A DNA stretch of 17,384 bases. Source: DATAXV01 sp036272915 (GTDB lineage Bacteria; Chloroflexota; Dormibacteria; Dormibacterales; Dormibacteraceae). The translations under genes were made by a program, and so were the position numbers. The notes below the pieces were generated by a model. The model did no database searches. It saw only the letters and a program-made list of their open reading frames with translations, and was not told where the DNA came from. Position 1 is the first letter of the stretch. Each line of letters starts with the position of its first letter. Of the stretch, positions 1-7,204 are shown in pieces. The stretch lies in the NCBI GenBank assembly GCA_036272915.1, contig DATAXV010000080.1:1-17384 (forward strand), in the 5' to 3' direction.

Positions 1-1284
1 GCACTGCTGGAGACGGTCACCGGGCTGGTCCACCGGGTGATCGAGTCGCCCAGCCAGTACGGCGTCCACCCCACCACCCAGCAGCGCCTGCGCGACGAGG
101 AGAACTACCGCCGCGCGGTCATCTACGCCACCCGCGTCCGCGCCTCCCGGCTCTGGCCGCTCTCCCGGCTGATCTACCTGGTTCCCGGCCTGGAGGAGAT
201 CCACTGCTTCCGCCACGACCAGTGGGTGATCAACGCCGGGGGACAGAAGACGGTCCTCAGCCAGCACGGCAACCCGTTCCGCGGCGACGAGGACATCATC
301 ACCTTCTTCCGCGACCGGGTGCTGGGGCTGGTCGGGCTGGTCGGCTCCAACCAGCTGAACGACGGCAACCCGATCGCGGAGGCGACGGTGGGCGGGATCA
401 TGCGCCTGATCGTCGCCATCAAGCCCGCCATCTCCGGCGTCTCCTCGATCCAGGCCACGGTCAGGACGCCCGCCGCCATCACGCTGCGGACACTCGACGA
501 CTACGTCCGGTCGGGGACGATCACGCCGGGCGTGGCCCGCTTCCTGACCGCCTGCGTCGACGGACGCGCCAACATCCTCATCGCCGGCGGCACCGCCACC
601 GGCAAGACCACGCTGATGCGGGTGCTGGCGGGGATGATCCCCGGTGAGGAGACCGTCGTCGTCATCGAGGACAGCGCCGAGTTGCATCTGGAGGCGGATC
701 GCGGGGACGGCGCCGTCGACGCGCGGACCGGACGCCGCCAGACGCGGCCCTGGGTGCCGCTGAGCATCAGCCTCTGCACGGTCCAGGGAGTGCTCCGCCA
801 GGAGGCGGGGATCACGATGCGCGACCTGGTCCGCGCCGCCCTCCGCTTCCGGCCCGACCGGATCCTGCTCGGCGAGTCGCGAGGCGCGGAGATGGCCGAC
901 GTCTGCACCGCCATGAGCACCGGGCACGACGGGTCGATGGTCACGATCCACGCCGACAACGCCTTCATGGCGGTCGAGCGGGCGGCCAACTACATCATGG
1001 AGTCGCCCCGCTTCAGCAGCAACAACAACAGCTACGAGCTCGCCAAGCGCGCCGTCCACCAGGCCATCGACGTGGTCGTCCATCTCAGCCACGGGCCCCA
1101 GGGGACGCGGCGGATCAGTGGAGTCGTCGCCCTCGGCGAGGCAGTCAACCACGCCATCGAGGTCTATGGCCTGGCCCCGGAGGGGAACATCCGGCGGACG
1201 ACGACGATGGTCGCCGACCTGCCTCCCAAGCTCCGCGTGCGGCTGCATTCGCAGCTGACCGGGATGGAGGTCCCGCCGGTGTGA
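1..1284 (+). CDS. VirB11/TadA (CpaF)-type secretion ATPase, 5' partial
   Basis: This is a hexameric traffic ATPase of the type II/IV secretion superfamily. It would work on the cytoplasmic face of the membrane, powering pilus assembly or substrate transport. The frame is open to base 1, so the true start lies outside the window; the first in-frame start-like codon is GTG at 37. Counting from that GTG, the Walker A motif GGTATGKTT lies at residues 184-192, the Asp box VVVIEDSAEL at 207-216, the Walker B region RPDRILLGESRGAE at 272-285, and the His box TGHDGSMVTIHADNA at 295-309. The family form of the Walker B segment is usually GEVRGAE, so Ser replaces Val here. Residues 220-256 between the Asp box and Walker B look longer than usual. 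The stop overlaps the next gene's GTG start (GTGA), which suggests translational coupling. The family call is firm. Tad pilus versus type IV secretion use cannot be decided from this gene alone. Confidence 0.93.
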   Translation, partial: ALLETVTGLVHRVIESPSQYGVHPTTQQRLRDEENYRRAVIYATRVRASRLWPLSRLIYLVPGLEEIHCFRHDQWVINAGGQKTVLSQHGNPFRGDEDIITFFRDRVLGLVGLVGSNQLNDGNPIAEATVGGIMRLIVAIKPAISGVSSIQATVRTPAAITLRTLDDYVRSGTITPGVARFLTACVDGRANILIAGGTATGKTTLMRVLAGMIPGEETVVVIEDSAELHLEADRGDGAVDARTGRRQTRPWVPLSISLCTVQGVLRQEAGITMRDLVRAALRFRPDRILLGESRGAEMADVCTAMSTGHDGSMVTIHADNAFMAVERAANYIMESPRFSSNNNSYELAKRAVHQAIDVVVHLSHGPQGTRRISGVVALGEAVNHAIEVYGLAPEGNIRRTTTMVADLPPKLRVRLHSQLTGMEVPPV

Positions 1285-2189
1285 ACGTCCCGCCGCTGGT
1301 CTTCTACGCCGAGATCCTGGTCCTGCTCGCCCTGGGCGCCCTGGTCGCGGCGACGCTCCTCTACGACCCCTCCTACCGCCGAGGCCAGGGTGGCGCGCAG
1401 CTGCGTCGCTTCGTCGCCATGCAGCGGGACCTCGCCGCGACCCTGGGCATGAGCCTGCGCACCTGGCTCGTGATCCGGATCGCGATCACCGTCGTCGGCC
1501 TGGCCCTGGGTGCGCTGACCTCGGTCTGGACGGTGATCATCCTCGGCGGGCTGCTCGGCTGGGTCGCCGTGCCCTGGCTGCTGGAGGGGAGGGCGGCCAA
1601 GCGCCGGCTCTCCATGGAGCGCGCGGTCACGGCGCTGGTCCGGGAGATCGCGAGCCTGATGCAGCAGTCCAACCTGACCCTCGACCGTGCCCTCCGTGAG
1701 GCCGCCCGCAACCCCGCGCCGGAGCTCGCCTCGGTGCTCGCCCCGCTGCGCAGCGACCGGGCGGTGCCCGAGTGTCTGGCCGAGGTCTCGACCCGCGCCC
1801 GCTCGTCGCTGGCCGATGTCTTCTGCATCGGCGCGCTGGTCGCACGGACCCACGACCCGGCCGCGTTCGTTCAGGTATCTGAGCAGGTGCTCACACCCGT
1901 TCTCAACGTCGCCGTCGAGATCCAGGAGGAAAACCACGCCACCCTCGCCCAGCAGCGCACCGCATCGATGGCCATCGGAGTCGTCATGGCCGTGCTCTTC
2001 TTCGCCCTCATGCGGGTCAGCACGATGCGGCACTTCTACGCCGGCGTCGCCGGTCAGCTGGTGCTGCTGGTCGTGATCGTCATCTATCTCGGTCTGGTCT
2101 GGGTGATCGGTCAGGTGGCCCGCCCGGTGCGCTGGACCGAGTGGGACGTCGACGCCGTGCGACGGGAGATGGAGGTGCTCCTTGCCTAA
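1281..2189 (+). CDS. TadB-like type II secretion F-domain membrane protein
   Basis: This 302-residue inner-membrane protein lies directly after the VirB11/TadA ATPase, where TadB sits in tad operons. TadB and TadC form the membrane platform on which the ATPase acts. Hydrophobic segments lie at about residues 5-27, 64-84, 86-104, 229-246 and 258-281. Between them is a long helical cytoplasmic stretch (about 105-228) that includes ALVREIASLMQQSNLTLDRA, typical of the T2SSF fold, in which helices line up recruited ATPase subunits. The GTG start at 1281 overlaps the upstream TGA by four bases, so start choice is well supported. The assignment rests on topology, gene order and F-domain-like sequence; direct identity to a characterised TadB is not claimed. 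Confidence 0.82.
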   Translation: MNVPPLVFYAEILVLLALGALVAATLLYDPSYRRGQGGAQLRRFVAMQRDLAATLGMSLRTWLVIRIAITVVGLALGALTSVWTVIILGGLLGWVAVPWLLEGRAAKRRLSMERAVTALVREIASLMQQSNLTLDRALREAARNPAPELASVLAPLRSDRAVPECLAEVSTRARSSLADVFCIGALVARTHDPAAFVQVSEQVLTPVLNVAVEIQEENHATLAQQRTASMAIGVVMAVLFFALMRVSTMRHFYAGVAGQLVLLVVIVIYLGLVWVIGQVARPVRWTEWDVDAVRREMEVLLA

Positions 2190-3096
2190 CCTGGCGCCCG
2201 TCATCGTCGCCCTCGTCGTCGGGATCGCCTGGGTCCTCGGCCTCTGGTACCTGGGCGCCTACACGCCTCCCGCCGTCCACGCCTGGCGGCGGCTGGCCCG
2301 GATGCGGGGCCTCTCCGTCAACCGTTCGATGGGAGACCGGATCAGCCGGCGGCTGCCGTTGCTGCAGCGGCTCCAGGCGGAGACCGACATCGGCCGGATG
2401 CTCTTCGTCGCCGCCTACCGGGAGACCGCCTCAGCGTGGCTCCTGCGCACGGCCTTCATGGCCGGTCTGGCCATCGTCGCCGTCCTCCTCTTCGACCAGG
2501 TCGGCCTGATCACCAAGGGATCGCTCAGCTACCCGCCGGTGTTGGCGCTGCTGGTCGGCGCGCTGGTCGCGCTCTACGCCTACGTGCGGCTGCGCAACCG
2601 GGCGCTGCGACGGCAGCGGATCCTCAACCGGGCCCTCTCCGACACCCTGGTCCACCTCGCCGCCATGACCTTCCACCAGCGCCTGCCCGCCTCGGAGGCG
2701 CTGCTCATCTTCAGCCGCTGCCAGCGGGACGGCGAGCTGACGCGGGTGCTGAGCCGCCCCGAGGCACGGCCACCACAGGCCGGCGCGCGGCCGACCGCGG
2801 TCTCCGAGGAGGGGACCCCCGGCATCTACGACCGCCTCGCCGACCTGTACGACGTGCCCATGTTCCACTCGCTGGCGGGCGGCGTCCGCCGGGTCAGCGA
2901 GCGGGGACTCTCCAGCCGCGACGTGTACACGCAGCTGGCCCGCGGCGTCTACGGCGACCTCCTCGGCGAGGCCAGGGTCCAGTCGGCGCAGACCAAGACC
3001 CTGATCGTGATCCCGATGGGCCTCATGATCCTGCCCCTCCTGCTCCTGATCGGCGCGCCCCTGGTCGCCTCGATGGCAAGCTTGTTCACGCGATGA
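2182..3096 (+). CDS. TadC-like type II secretion F-domain membrane protein
   Basis: This is the second F-domain-type membrane protein of the pair (304 residues), expected to dimerise with its TadB-like neighbour as the platform for the traffic ATPase. Hydrophobic segments lie at about residues 5-27, 86-106, 112-135 and 272-295. The cytoplasmic stretch from about 140 to 265 includes LSDTLVHLAAMTFHQRLPAS and a Pro/Arg-rich linker near 195-215. The start is TTG at 2182, six bases after a good ribosome binding site (GGAGG at 2171-2175). This makes it overlap the previous gene by eight bases. The last codons of this gene overlap the ATG of the next one (ATGA). The call rests on topology, partner gene and position. 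Sequence similarity to TadC is weak by eye. Confidence 0.78.
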   Translation: MPNLAPVIVALVVGIAWVLGLWYLGAYTPPAVHAWRRLARMRGLSVNRSMGDRISRRLPLLQRLQAETDIGRMLFVAAYRETASAWLLRTAFMAGLAIVAVLLFDQVGLITKGSLSYPPVLALLVGALVALYAYVRLRNRALRRQRILNRALSDTLVHLAAMTFHQRLPASEALLIFSRCQRDGELTRVLSRPEARPPQAGARPTAVSEEGTPGIYDRLADLYDVPMFHSLAGGVRRVSERGLSSRDVYTQLARGVYGDLLGEARVQSAQTKTLIVIPMGLMILPLLLLIGAPLVASMASLFTR

Positions 3097-3482
3097 TGCG
3101 CCGGCTGCTCGTACCCCTGCTGACGGTCGCCCTCGAACTGGTGGCCGCCGTGATCGCCCTGGGGCCTCCCCATCTGGGTCAGGCCGCGGCCTTCTTCGTC
3201 AGCTATCCGACGCAGGCCGCCTCGATCGCCGCCGCCGGCCTCCTGGTCTGGGTCGTGATCGCGCTGGCCGCCATCGCCACCGTCGTGCTCTCCATGCGCG
3301 AGCTGTACCACCGACCGGGACGATCGGCCTGGCGTTTCTGGGAGGGATCGGTCCTGGTCGTCGGTATCCTCGTCCTGTTGGCTGGTGCGGCTCACAACGC
3401 GACCTTCCAGGTCCCGATGACGGGGGGCTCGATCTCTCAGGCTCGACAAGCGCTGGAGGCGCTGCAATCCAGTGGCCACTGA
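3093..3482 (+). CDS. Small three-helix membrane protein, candidate VirB2/TrbC-like pilin
   Basis: This 129-residue hydrophobic protein starts at an ATG that overlaps the TadC-like stop (ATGA at 3093-3096). A basic MMRR start leads into a first hydrophobic segment (5-23), which could be a signal sequence. It is followed by a hydrophobic hairpin: helix at about 43-67, a short charged loop containing RELYHRPGR (69-77), and a helix at about 85-100. A cleaved signal followed by two helices around a basic loop is the plan of VirB2/TrbC conjugative pilins. The position next to platform and ATPase genes also fits. No diagnostic pilin motif was recognised, so this is an inference from topology and context. 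The alternative is a small structural membrane subunit with three retained helices. The gene overlaps the next one by 11 bases. Confidence 0.62.
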   Translation: MMRRLLVPLLTVALELVAAVIALGPPHLGQAAAFFVSYPTQAASIAAAGLLVWVVIALAAIATVVLSMRELYHRPGRSAWRFWEGSVLVVGILVLLAGAAHNATFQVPMTGGSISQARQALEALQSSGH

Positions 3483-6045
3483 TCTCTCCGCCCGGCCCTA
3501 CGTCATCCTCCTTCGCGGGCCTCACGGCACCGTCGCGGCGGAGCTCCTGCGCCGATCGCTCGGCTCCAACCAGGACCTGGTCATGCAGGCCCCGGTCGCC
3601 GGCCTCACCTTCTTCACGTCCGAAGGCGAGACGGCGACGTCCCTCGACCACTGGTGGACGACGCATGTCGGCGGACGCCGGCCGGTGGTGCTGATCGGGC
3701 ACGAATCGGATCTGGCCCCGTGGCTGTCGAGCGCGGGCGACGCCGACTTCGTGGTGTCGCTGTCCGATCCCGGCCAGATGGACGAGTACGTCGACCTGGA
3801 CAACGTGCGCGGAGTGATGACGTCGGATCCGAGAACCCTGGTCGAGGAGACGCTCCGCGCCTTCCCTCCCCCCTCGAGTCCCCAGGATCCGACGCCCTAC
3901 GCCACCGACGCGGCACGAGGGCCCTACGCGGTAGCCCCTGGCGGCGCGCCGCAGAACCTGCCGCAGGCCCAGCCGCTCGACGAGGCCCACCTCCCGCCCG
4001 GCAGCACGCCGCCGCCGCTGCGTCCGCCGGCACCACCGGAGCCGGAGCCTCGAGCGCATGGTCCGGCCCGCACGGACCCCGACCTGCCACCCATCGACGA
4101 GGAGCTGGCCGAGAACCCGTTCATGCTCCTCGCCACGGTGCCGGCGGTGTTTGGGAGCGACGCGCCGCCGCCGCTCTCGCTGCCGGGAGCGCCGATGCTC
4201 ATGCGGCCGGATCGTTTCGATGCGGACGGACCGCCTCCGATGCCGGGGTCACCCGCACCCTGGAACTCGGCACCAGGCCTACCCGCGCCCCCGCCTGGGG
4301 CGAGGCCTCCCGTCCCGCCGCCCTCCGCGAACATGCCAGAGCCCCCACCGGGTGTGCCTCCCGCGCCGCCGCGCGGCCCGGCCCCGCCGATGGAGCAGAC
4401 GCAGCCGCCCGCCGGTGGACCGCCGCCGTGGGCCGCAGAGCCTGGGCAGCAGCGCCCGCCCGGGATGGAGCCACCGGCACCGTACGCCGCGCAGGAGCAG
4501 GCGCCGCGATCGGACGAGCAGGCCCTGCGGCCGACGCCACCCCCGGGTCAGCCGCCCGCACCGCAGGGGCAGCCGCCGCAGGCGGGTCAGAGCTCGCCGT
4601 GGGCTCTGCCGCCGCCGACGCCGCAGGGGCAGCCACCGCAGGCCGGCCAGAGCCCGCCGTGGGCGTCGCCGCCCTCTGGTCAGAATCCGCCATGGGCGTC
4701 GCCCGCGGGTCAGCCGCCGGCGCCGCAGGGTCAGCCGCCTCAGCCGGGTCAGAACCCGCCGTGGGCGTCGCCGCCCTCGGGTCAGCCGCCCGCGCCACAG
4801 GGGCAGCCGGCACAGGCGGGCCAGAACCCGCCGTGGGCAAACCCTCCGCCGGCGCCGTACGGCCAGCCGCCACAGCAGGGCCAGAATCCGCCGTGGGCGA
4901 ACCCGGCCTCCGGTCCACCACCCGGACCCCAGGGGCCACCGCCTTTCGCCGGCGCTTCCCCGCCACCGGGGGCGGGGTTCAGCTGGCCTCGCCCAGAGGG
5001 TCAAACCGACTCTCCGGTGGTGCCGCCGCCGCCGCCGGGATGGCCGGGCGGTCCGGCTCCGGAATCACCGCCGCCCAGCTATCCGAGTGGGCCGCCGCCC
5101 GTGACCAGGCAGCAGATGCAGGGAGAGGCGCGGTCGAGCTTCAGCCTCAAGAGCCTGTTCGACCGGTTGCCCACCGGCGGACGCGCACCGGTGAGTGGCG
5201 ATCTGGGCCACGCTCTGGTCGGCCGGAGGCCGCCGCTCACCGTGGCCGTGGTCTCCCGCAAGGGGGGCGTGGGCAAGACCGCGAGCGCGGCCGCGATCGC
5301 CGCCATCTTCGGTGAGGCGGTCGACAGCATCGGGGCTACCGCGTGTCTGGTCGACGCCAACATAGGCAACCCGGACGCGTGGGGACGCCTCGAGATCCAG
5401 GGGACGGCGACGACCATGCGCCAGGTCGTGACCAGCCTGATGAGCGGCCACGAGCCGCCGGCGCCCGCCTATGCGCGGACCCCTGCGCTGGCCGTCTATC
5501 CTGAGACCCGCGACGCGGGCGACGGCTACGCGCCGGCCCAGATCCAGCGGGTCGCCCACTACCTCCGCAATCGCCACGCCGCGGTCGTCGTCGACCTGCC
5601 CAACCGGCTTCCCTCGTTCACCTCGGCGGAGGCGGCGATCGCGGCCGCCTGGATCGCCGAGGCCGACGTCGTCCTCCTCCCCAGCACCGCCGACCCGGCG
5701 GCGCTGACCGGGGTCCTCGAGTACCTCGCCGCCGAGAGCCTGAGGATGAAGCCGGTCGTGGTCCCCTACATCGTCCCGCGGATGCGTGAGGTGCGCAACG
5801 CGCCCGAGATCCGGGCCCTGCTCGAGGAGGTCCGGGTGCGGACCTTCGCCATCGCCAACGTGCCGGACGACGACCGGGCCACGCTGGCCCTGATCCGGCA
5901 CCGCGCCATCACCGAGATCAGCCCGCCGCTTCGACAGGCCTACGTGCGCCTGGCCGAGATCGTGGCCAGGGCCGGCTCGGGCGGACAGGCGGCGGTGCCG
6001 GGCGTCCCCGCCCTCCCCGGACTTCCCGGAGTGCCACCGAGATGA
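3472..6045 (+). CDS. Large ParA/MinD-type ATPase with long proline-rich repeat region
   Basis: This 857-residue protein has three parts. Residues 1-127 form a compact globular domain that was not recognised. Residues 128-545 are extremely rich in Pro, Gly and Gln, with tandem repeats at 359-480 and one non-repetitive island (about 204-229, containing IDEELAENPFMLLATVP). From about 588 there is a ParA/MinD-family ATPase with the deviant Walker A KGGVGKT at 597-603 (signature Lys597, P-loop Lys602), a switch-like LVDANIGNPDAWG, and a Walker B-like AVVVDLP. ATPases of this class dimerise on ATP and position cargo; relatives in transport systems include TadZ/CpaE, VirC1 and the proline-rich EspI of mycobacterial ESX-1, which shares the Pro-rich plus ATPase layout. 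Polar positioning of the machine or substrate delivery is inferred. The start is GTG at 3472, with GGAGG at 3455-3459, a somewhat long spacing. Confidence 0.85.
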   Translation: MATDLSARPYVILLRGPHGTVAAELLRRSLGSNQDLVMQAPVAGLTFFTSEGETATSLDHWWTTHVGGRRPVVLIGHESDLAPWLSSAGDADFVVSLSDPGQMDEYVDLDNVRGVMTSDPRTLVEETLRAFPPPSSPQDPTPYATDAARGPYAVAPGGAPQNLPQAQPLDEAHLPPGSTPPPLRPPAPPEPEPRAHGPARTDPDLPPIDEELAENPFMLLATVPAVFGSDAPPPLSLPGAPMLMRPDRFDADGPPPMPGSPAPWNSAPGLPAPPPGARPPVPPPSANMPEPPPGVPPAPPRGPAPPMEQTQPPAGGPPPWAAEPGQQRPPGMEPPAPYAAQEQAPRSDEQALRPTPPPGQPPAPQGQPPQAGQSSPWALPPPTPQGQPPQAGQSPPWASPPSGQNPPWASPAGQPPAPQGQPPQPGQNPPWASPPSGQPPAPQGQPAQAGQNPPWANPPPAPYGQPPQQGQNPPWANPASGPPPGPQGPPPFAGASPPPGAGFSWPRPEGQTDSPVVPPPPPGWPGGPAPESPPPSYPSGPPPVTRQQMQGEARSSFSLKSLFDRLPTGGRAPVSGDLGHALVGRRPPLTVAVVSRKGGVGKTASAAAIAAIFGEAVDSIGATACLVDANIGNPDAWGRLEIQGTATTMRQVVTSLMSGHEPPAPAYARTPALAVYPETRDAGDGYAPAQIQRVAHYLRNRHAAVVVDLPNRLPSFTSAEAAIAAAWIAEADVVLLPSTADPAALTGVLEYLAAESLRMKPVVVPYIVPRMREVRNAPEIRALLEEVRVRTFAIANVPDDDRATLALIRHRAITEISPPLRQAYVRLAEIVARAGSGGQAAVPGVPALPGLPGVPPR
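4546..4911 (+). repeat. In-frame proline/glutamine tandem repeat with PWA motifs
   Basis: This stretch of the ParA-like gene encodes about five imperfect copies of a 20-28 residue unit built from GQPPAPQGQPPQ, AGQ, then N/S-PPWA-S/N-PP. The core tripeptide PWA appears six times, preceded by SSP, SPP or NPP. At the DNA level the copies are related but have drifted at third positions, as expected for an old in-frame expansion kept under protein-level selection. The segment is likely to be disordered and exposed. The single Trp in each unit suggests repeated binding sites for a partner. Confidence 0.85.
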
Positions 6046-6668
6046 TCCTGCCCAAAATCCTGGAGCGCATCCAGAAGATGCGCGAGAGGCGGGCCGCCGG
6101 GGCGGATGCCAAGGCACAGCCGCCGGCCGTGCCCGGGGCGCCGCCCGGAGCCCCCCCGGCTCCGTCGCGCAGAAGGTCGAAGCGCAAGGCTCCGGCACCG
6201 GCCGAGCTGGGCAAGCTGCTCGAGGTGCTGGGCGGGATCTGCTTCTGCGTCCTCTACGACCTCTGCTGCTGGCTGGCGGAGGCGCGGCAGCCGGTCCCCG
6301 CCAACGTCCAGAAGTACAGCCTCACCCATCTCAAGGCCATCCCCGACCCGCGCCAGCGCCTTCAGTACTACGTCAACCCGATGGTGCTGGCCAGCTGGGA
6401 CCAGGTGCTGCAGCCGTTCTTCGCCACCGACCTCCGCCTGGCACCCGAGCTCGGCGACTCGGCAAGCCTGACCGAGGAGGGGCTGGACAAGGGCGACGCG
6501 GTTCGGGTCGAGATGCGCTTCCAGAACCGCTGCAGCGTCGCCATCCCCGGCAACGCGCGCAAACCGCTGCCCCGCGGCGAATGGGTCATGACCCTGTGGA
6601 TCTCGGACGACCTGACCCGAGTCGACGACGTCGTCCTGCGTCCGAGGGAGCCCGACCCGGAGTCGTGA
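6042..6668 (+). CDS. Hypothetical protein with Cys-rich hydrophobic segment, possible VirB8-like subunit
   Basis: This 208-residue protein was not recognised. Its ATG overlaps the stop of the ParA-like gene (ATGA). The N-terminal 50 residues are basic with an Ala/Pro-rich linker. Residues 58-79 form a hydrophobic stretch with four cysteines (67, 69, 75, 76) that could cross the membrane, although it contains one Glu and one Asp. The C-terminal domain (about 90-200) ends in alternating strands such as VRVEMRFQNRC and EWVMTLWISDD. This resembles the NTF2-like fold used by Tim44 and VirB8/TcpC proteins. A single anchor followed by such a domain would fit a VirB8-like scaffold. That is an inference from layout and neighbours, and the membrane segment itself is uncertain. 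Confidence 0.72.
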   Translation: MILPKILERIQKMRERRAAGADAKAQPPAVPGAPPGAPPAPSRRRSKRKAPAPAELGKLLEVLGGICFCVLYDLCCWLAEARQPVPANVQKYSLTHLKAIPDPRQRLQYYVNPMVLASWDQVLQPFFATDLRLAPELGDSASLTEEGLDKGDAVRVEMRFQNRCSVAIPGNARKPLPRGEWVMTLWISDDLTRVDDVVLRPREPDPES

Positions 6669-6684
6669 GCGGGATGGTCCTGGC

Positions 6685-7200
6685 GTGTACGACCAGCGGC
6701 TCCCGCTCCCGCTAGGCGGGCCGGACCCGACTCGCAGCCACCGACGCCCCTGGTACGCGGAGGGTCGCGGCCGGCTGCGCGCGGCGGTGCTGCTGCTGGG
6801 GGTGGCGGCGGCGGTCGTCGGCGCCATGCTGGGCATGCGCCAGCCCACCGTCGCCGTGCGCATGAGCGTCGACAGCTACGACGTCGGCACCGTCAGCCTG
6901 CCCGTGGAGGGGGACGGGATCTACGCCTCCTCGGCCGGGGCGATCGTGATCAGCCAGACCGGGCAGGTCGTCAACGCCGGAGGCGCCACCGTCTACCGCG
7001 GCCAGACGGCGATCGGGGCCTGCTCGGTGGCCGCCGACGGGAAGAGCGAGGCGTGCCGCTTCCGGCTCGGTGGCCAGAGCCTCACCGCCGAGGACGTCCG
7101 CACCGCCACCGGGTGGCGTCGCCGCTACCAGGACGGCTCCACCGTGGACATCGCCCTCCCGGCGGGAACCGCGCCGGTGCCCTTCCCACTGGGTCGTTGA
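6685..7200 (+). CDS. Bitopic membrane protein with small extracellular Cys-pair domain
   Basis: This unrecognised 171-residue protein is the last gene of the plus-strand chain. A basic N-terminal tail (1-31) precedes one clear transmembrane segment (32-50, AAVLLLGVAAAVVGAML). The rest is a Gly/Thr/Ser-rich domain likely to lie outside, with cysteines at 113 and 124 spaced for a disulphide. The start is GTG at 6685, 16 bases after the previous stop; no other in-frame start exists between the two genes, and third-position GC is high from this codon on. It probably contributes a surface or scaffold subunit to the machine encoded upstream. It ends four bases before the convergent gene's stop. Confidence 0.72.
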   Translation: MYDQRLPLPLGGPDPTRSHRRPWYAEGRGRLRAAVLLLGVAAAVVGAMLGMRQPTVAVRMSVDSYDVGTVSLPVEGDGIYASSAGAIVISQTGQVVNAGGATVYRGQTAIGACSVAADGKSEACRFRLGGQSLTAEDVRTATGWRRRYQDGSTVDIALPAGTAPVPFPLGR

Positions 7201-7204
7201 ACCG

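Noticed and set aside
4546..4911. CRISPR-like or mobile-element repeat array
   Set aside because: The repeats are in-frame, imperfect and encode Pro/Gln-rich protein, without unique spacers or terminal inverted repeats.
3654..5315. Alternative plus- and minus-strand frames across the proline-rich region, some over 500 codons
   Set aside because: Repetitive GC-rich DNA leaves all frames open. Only the frame of 3472-6045 continues into a ParA ATPase with intact motifs.
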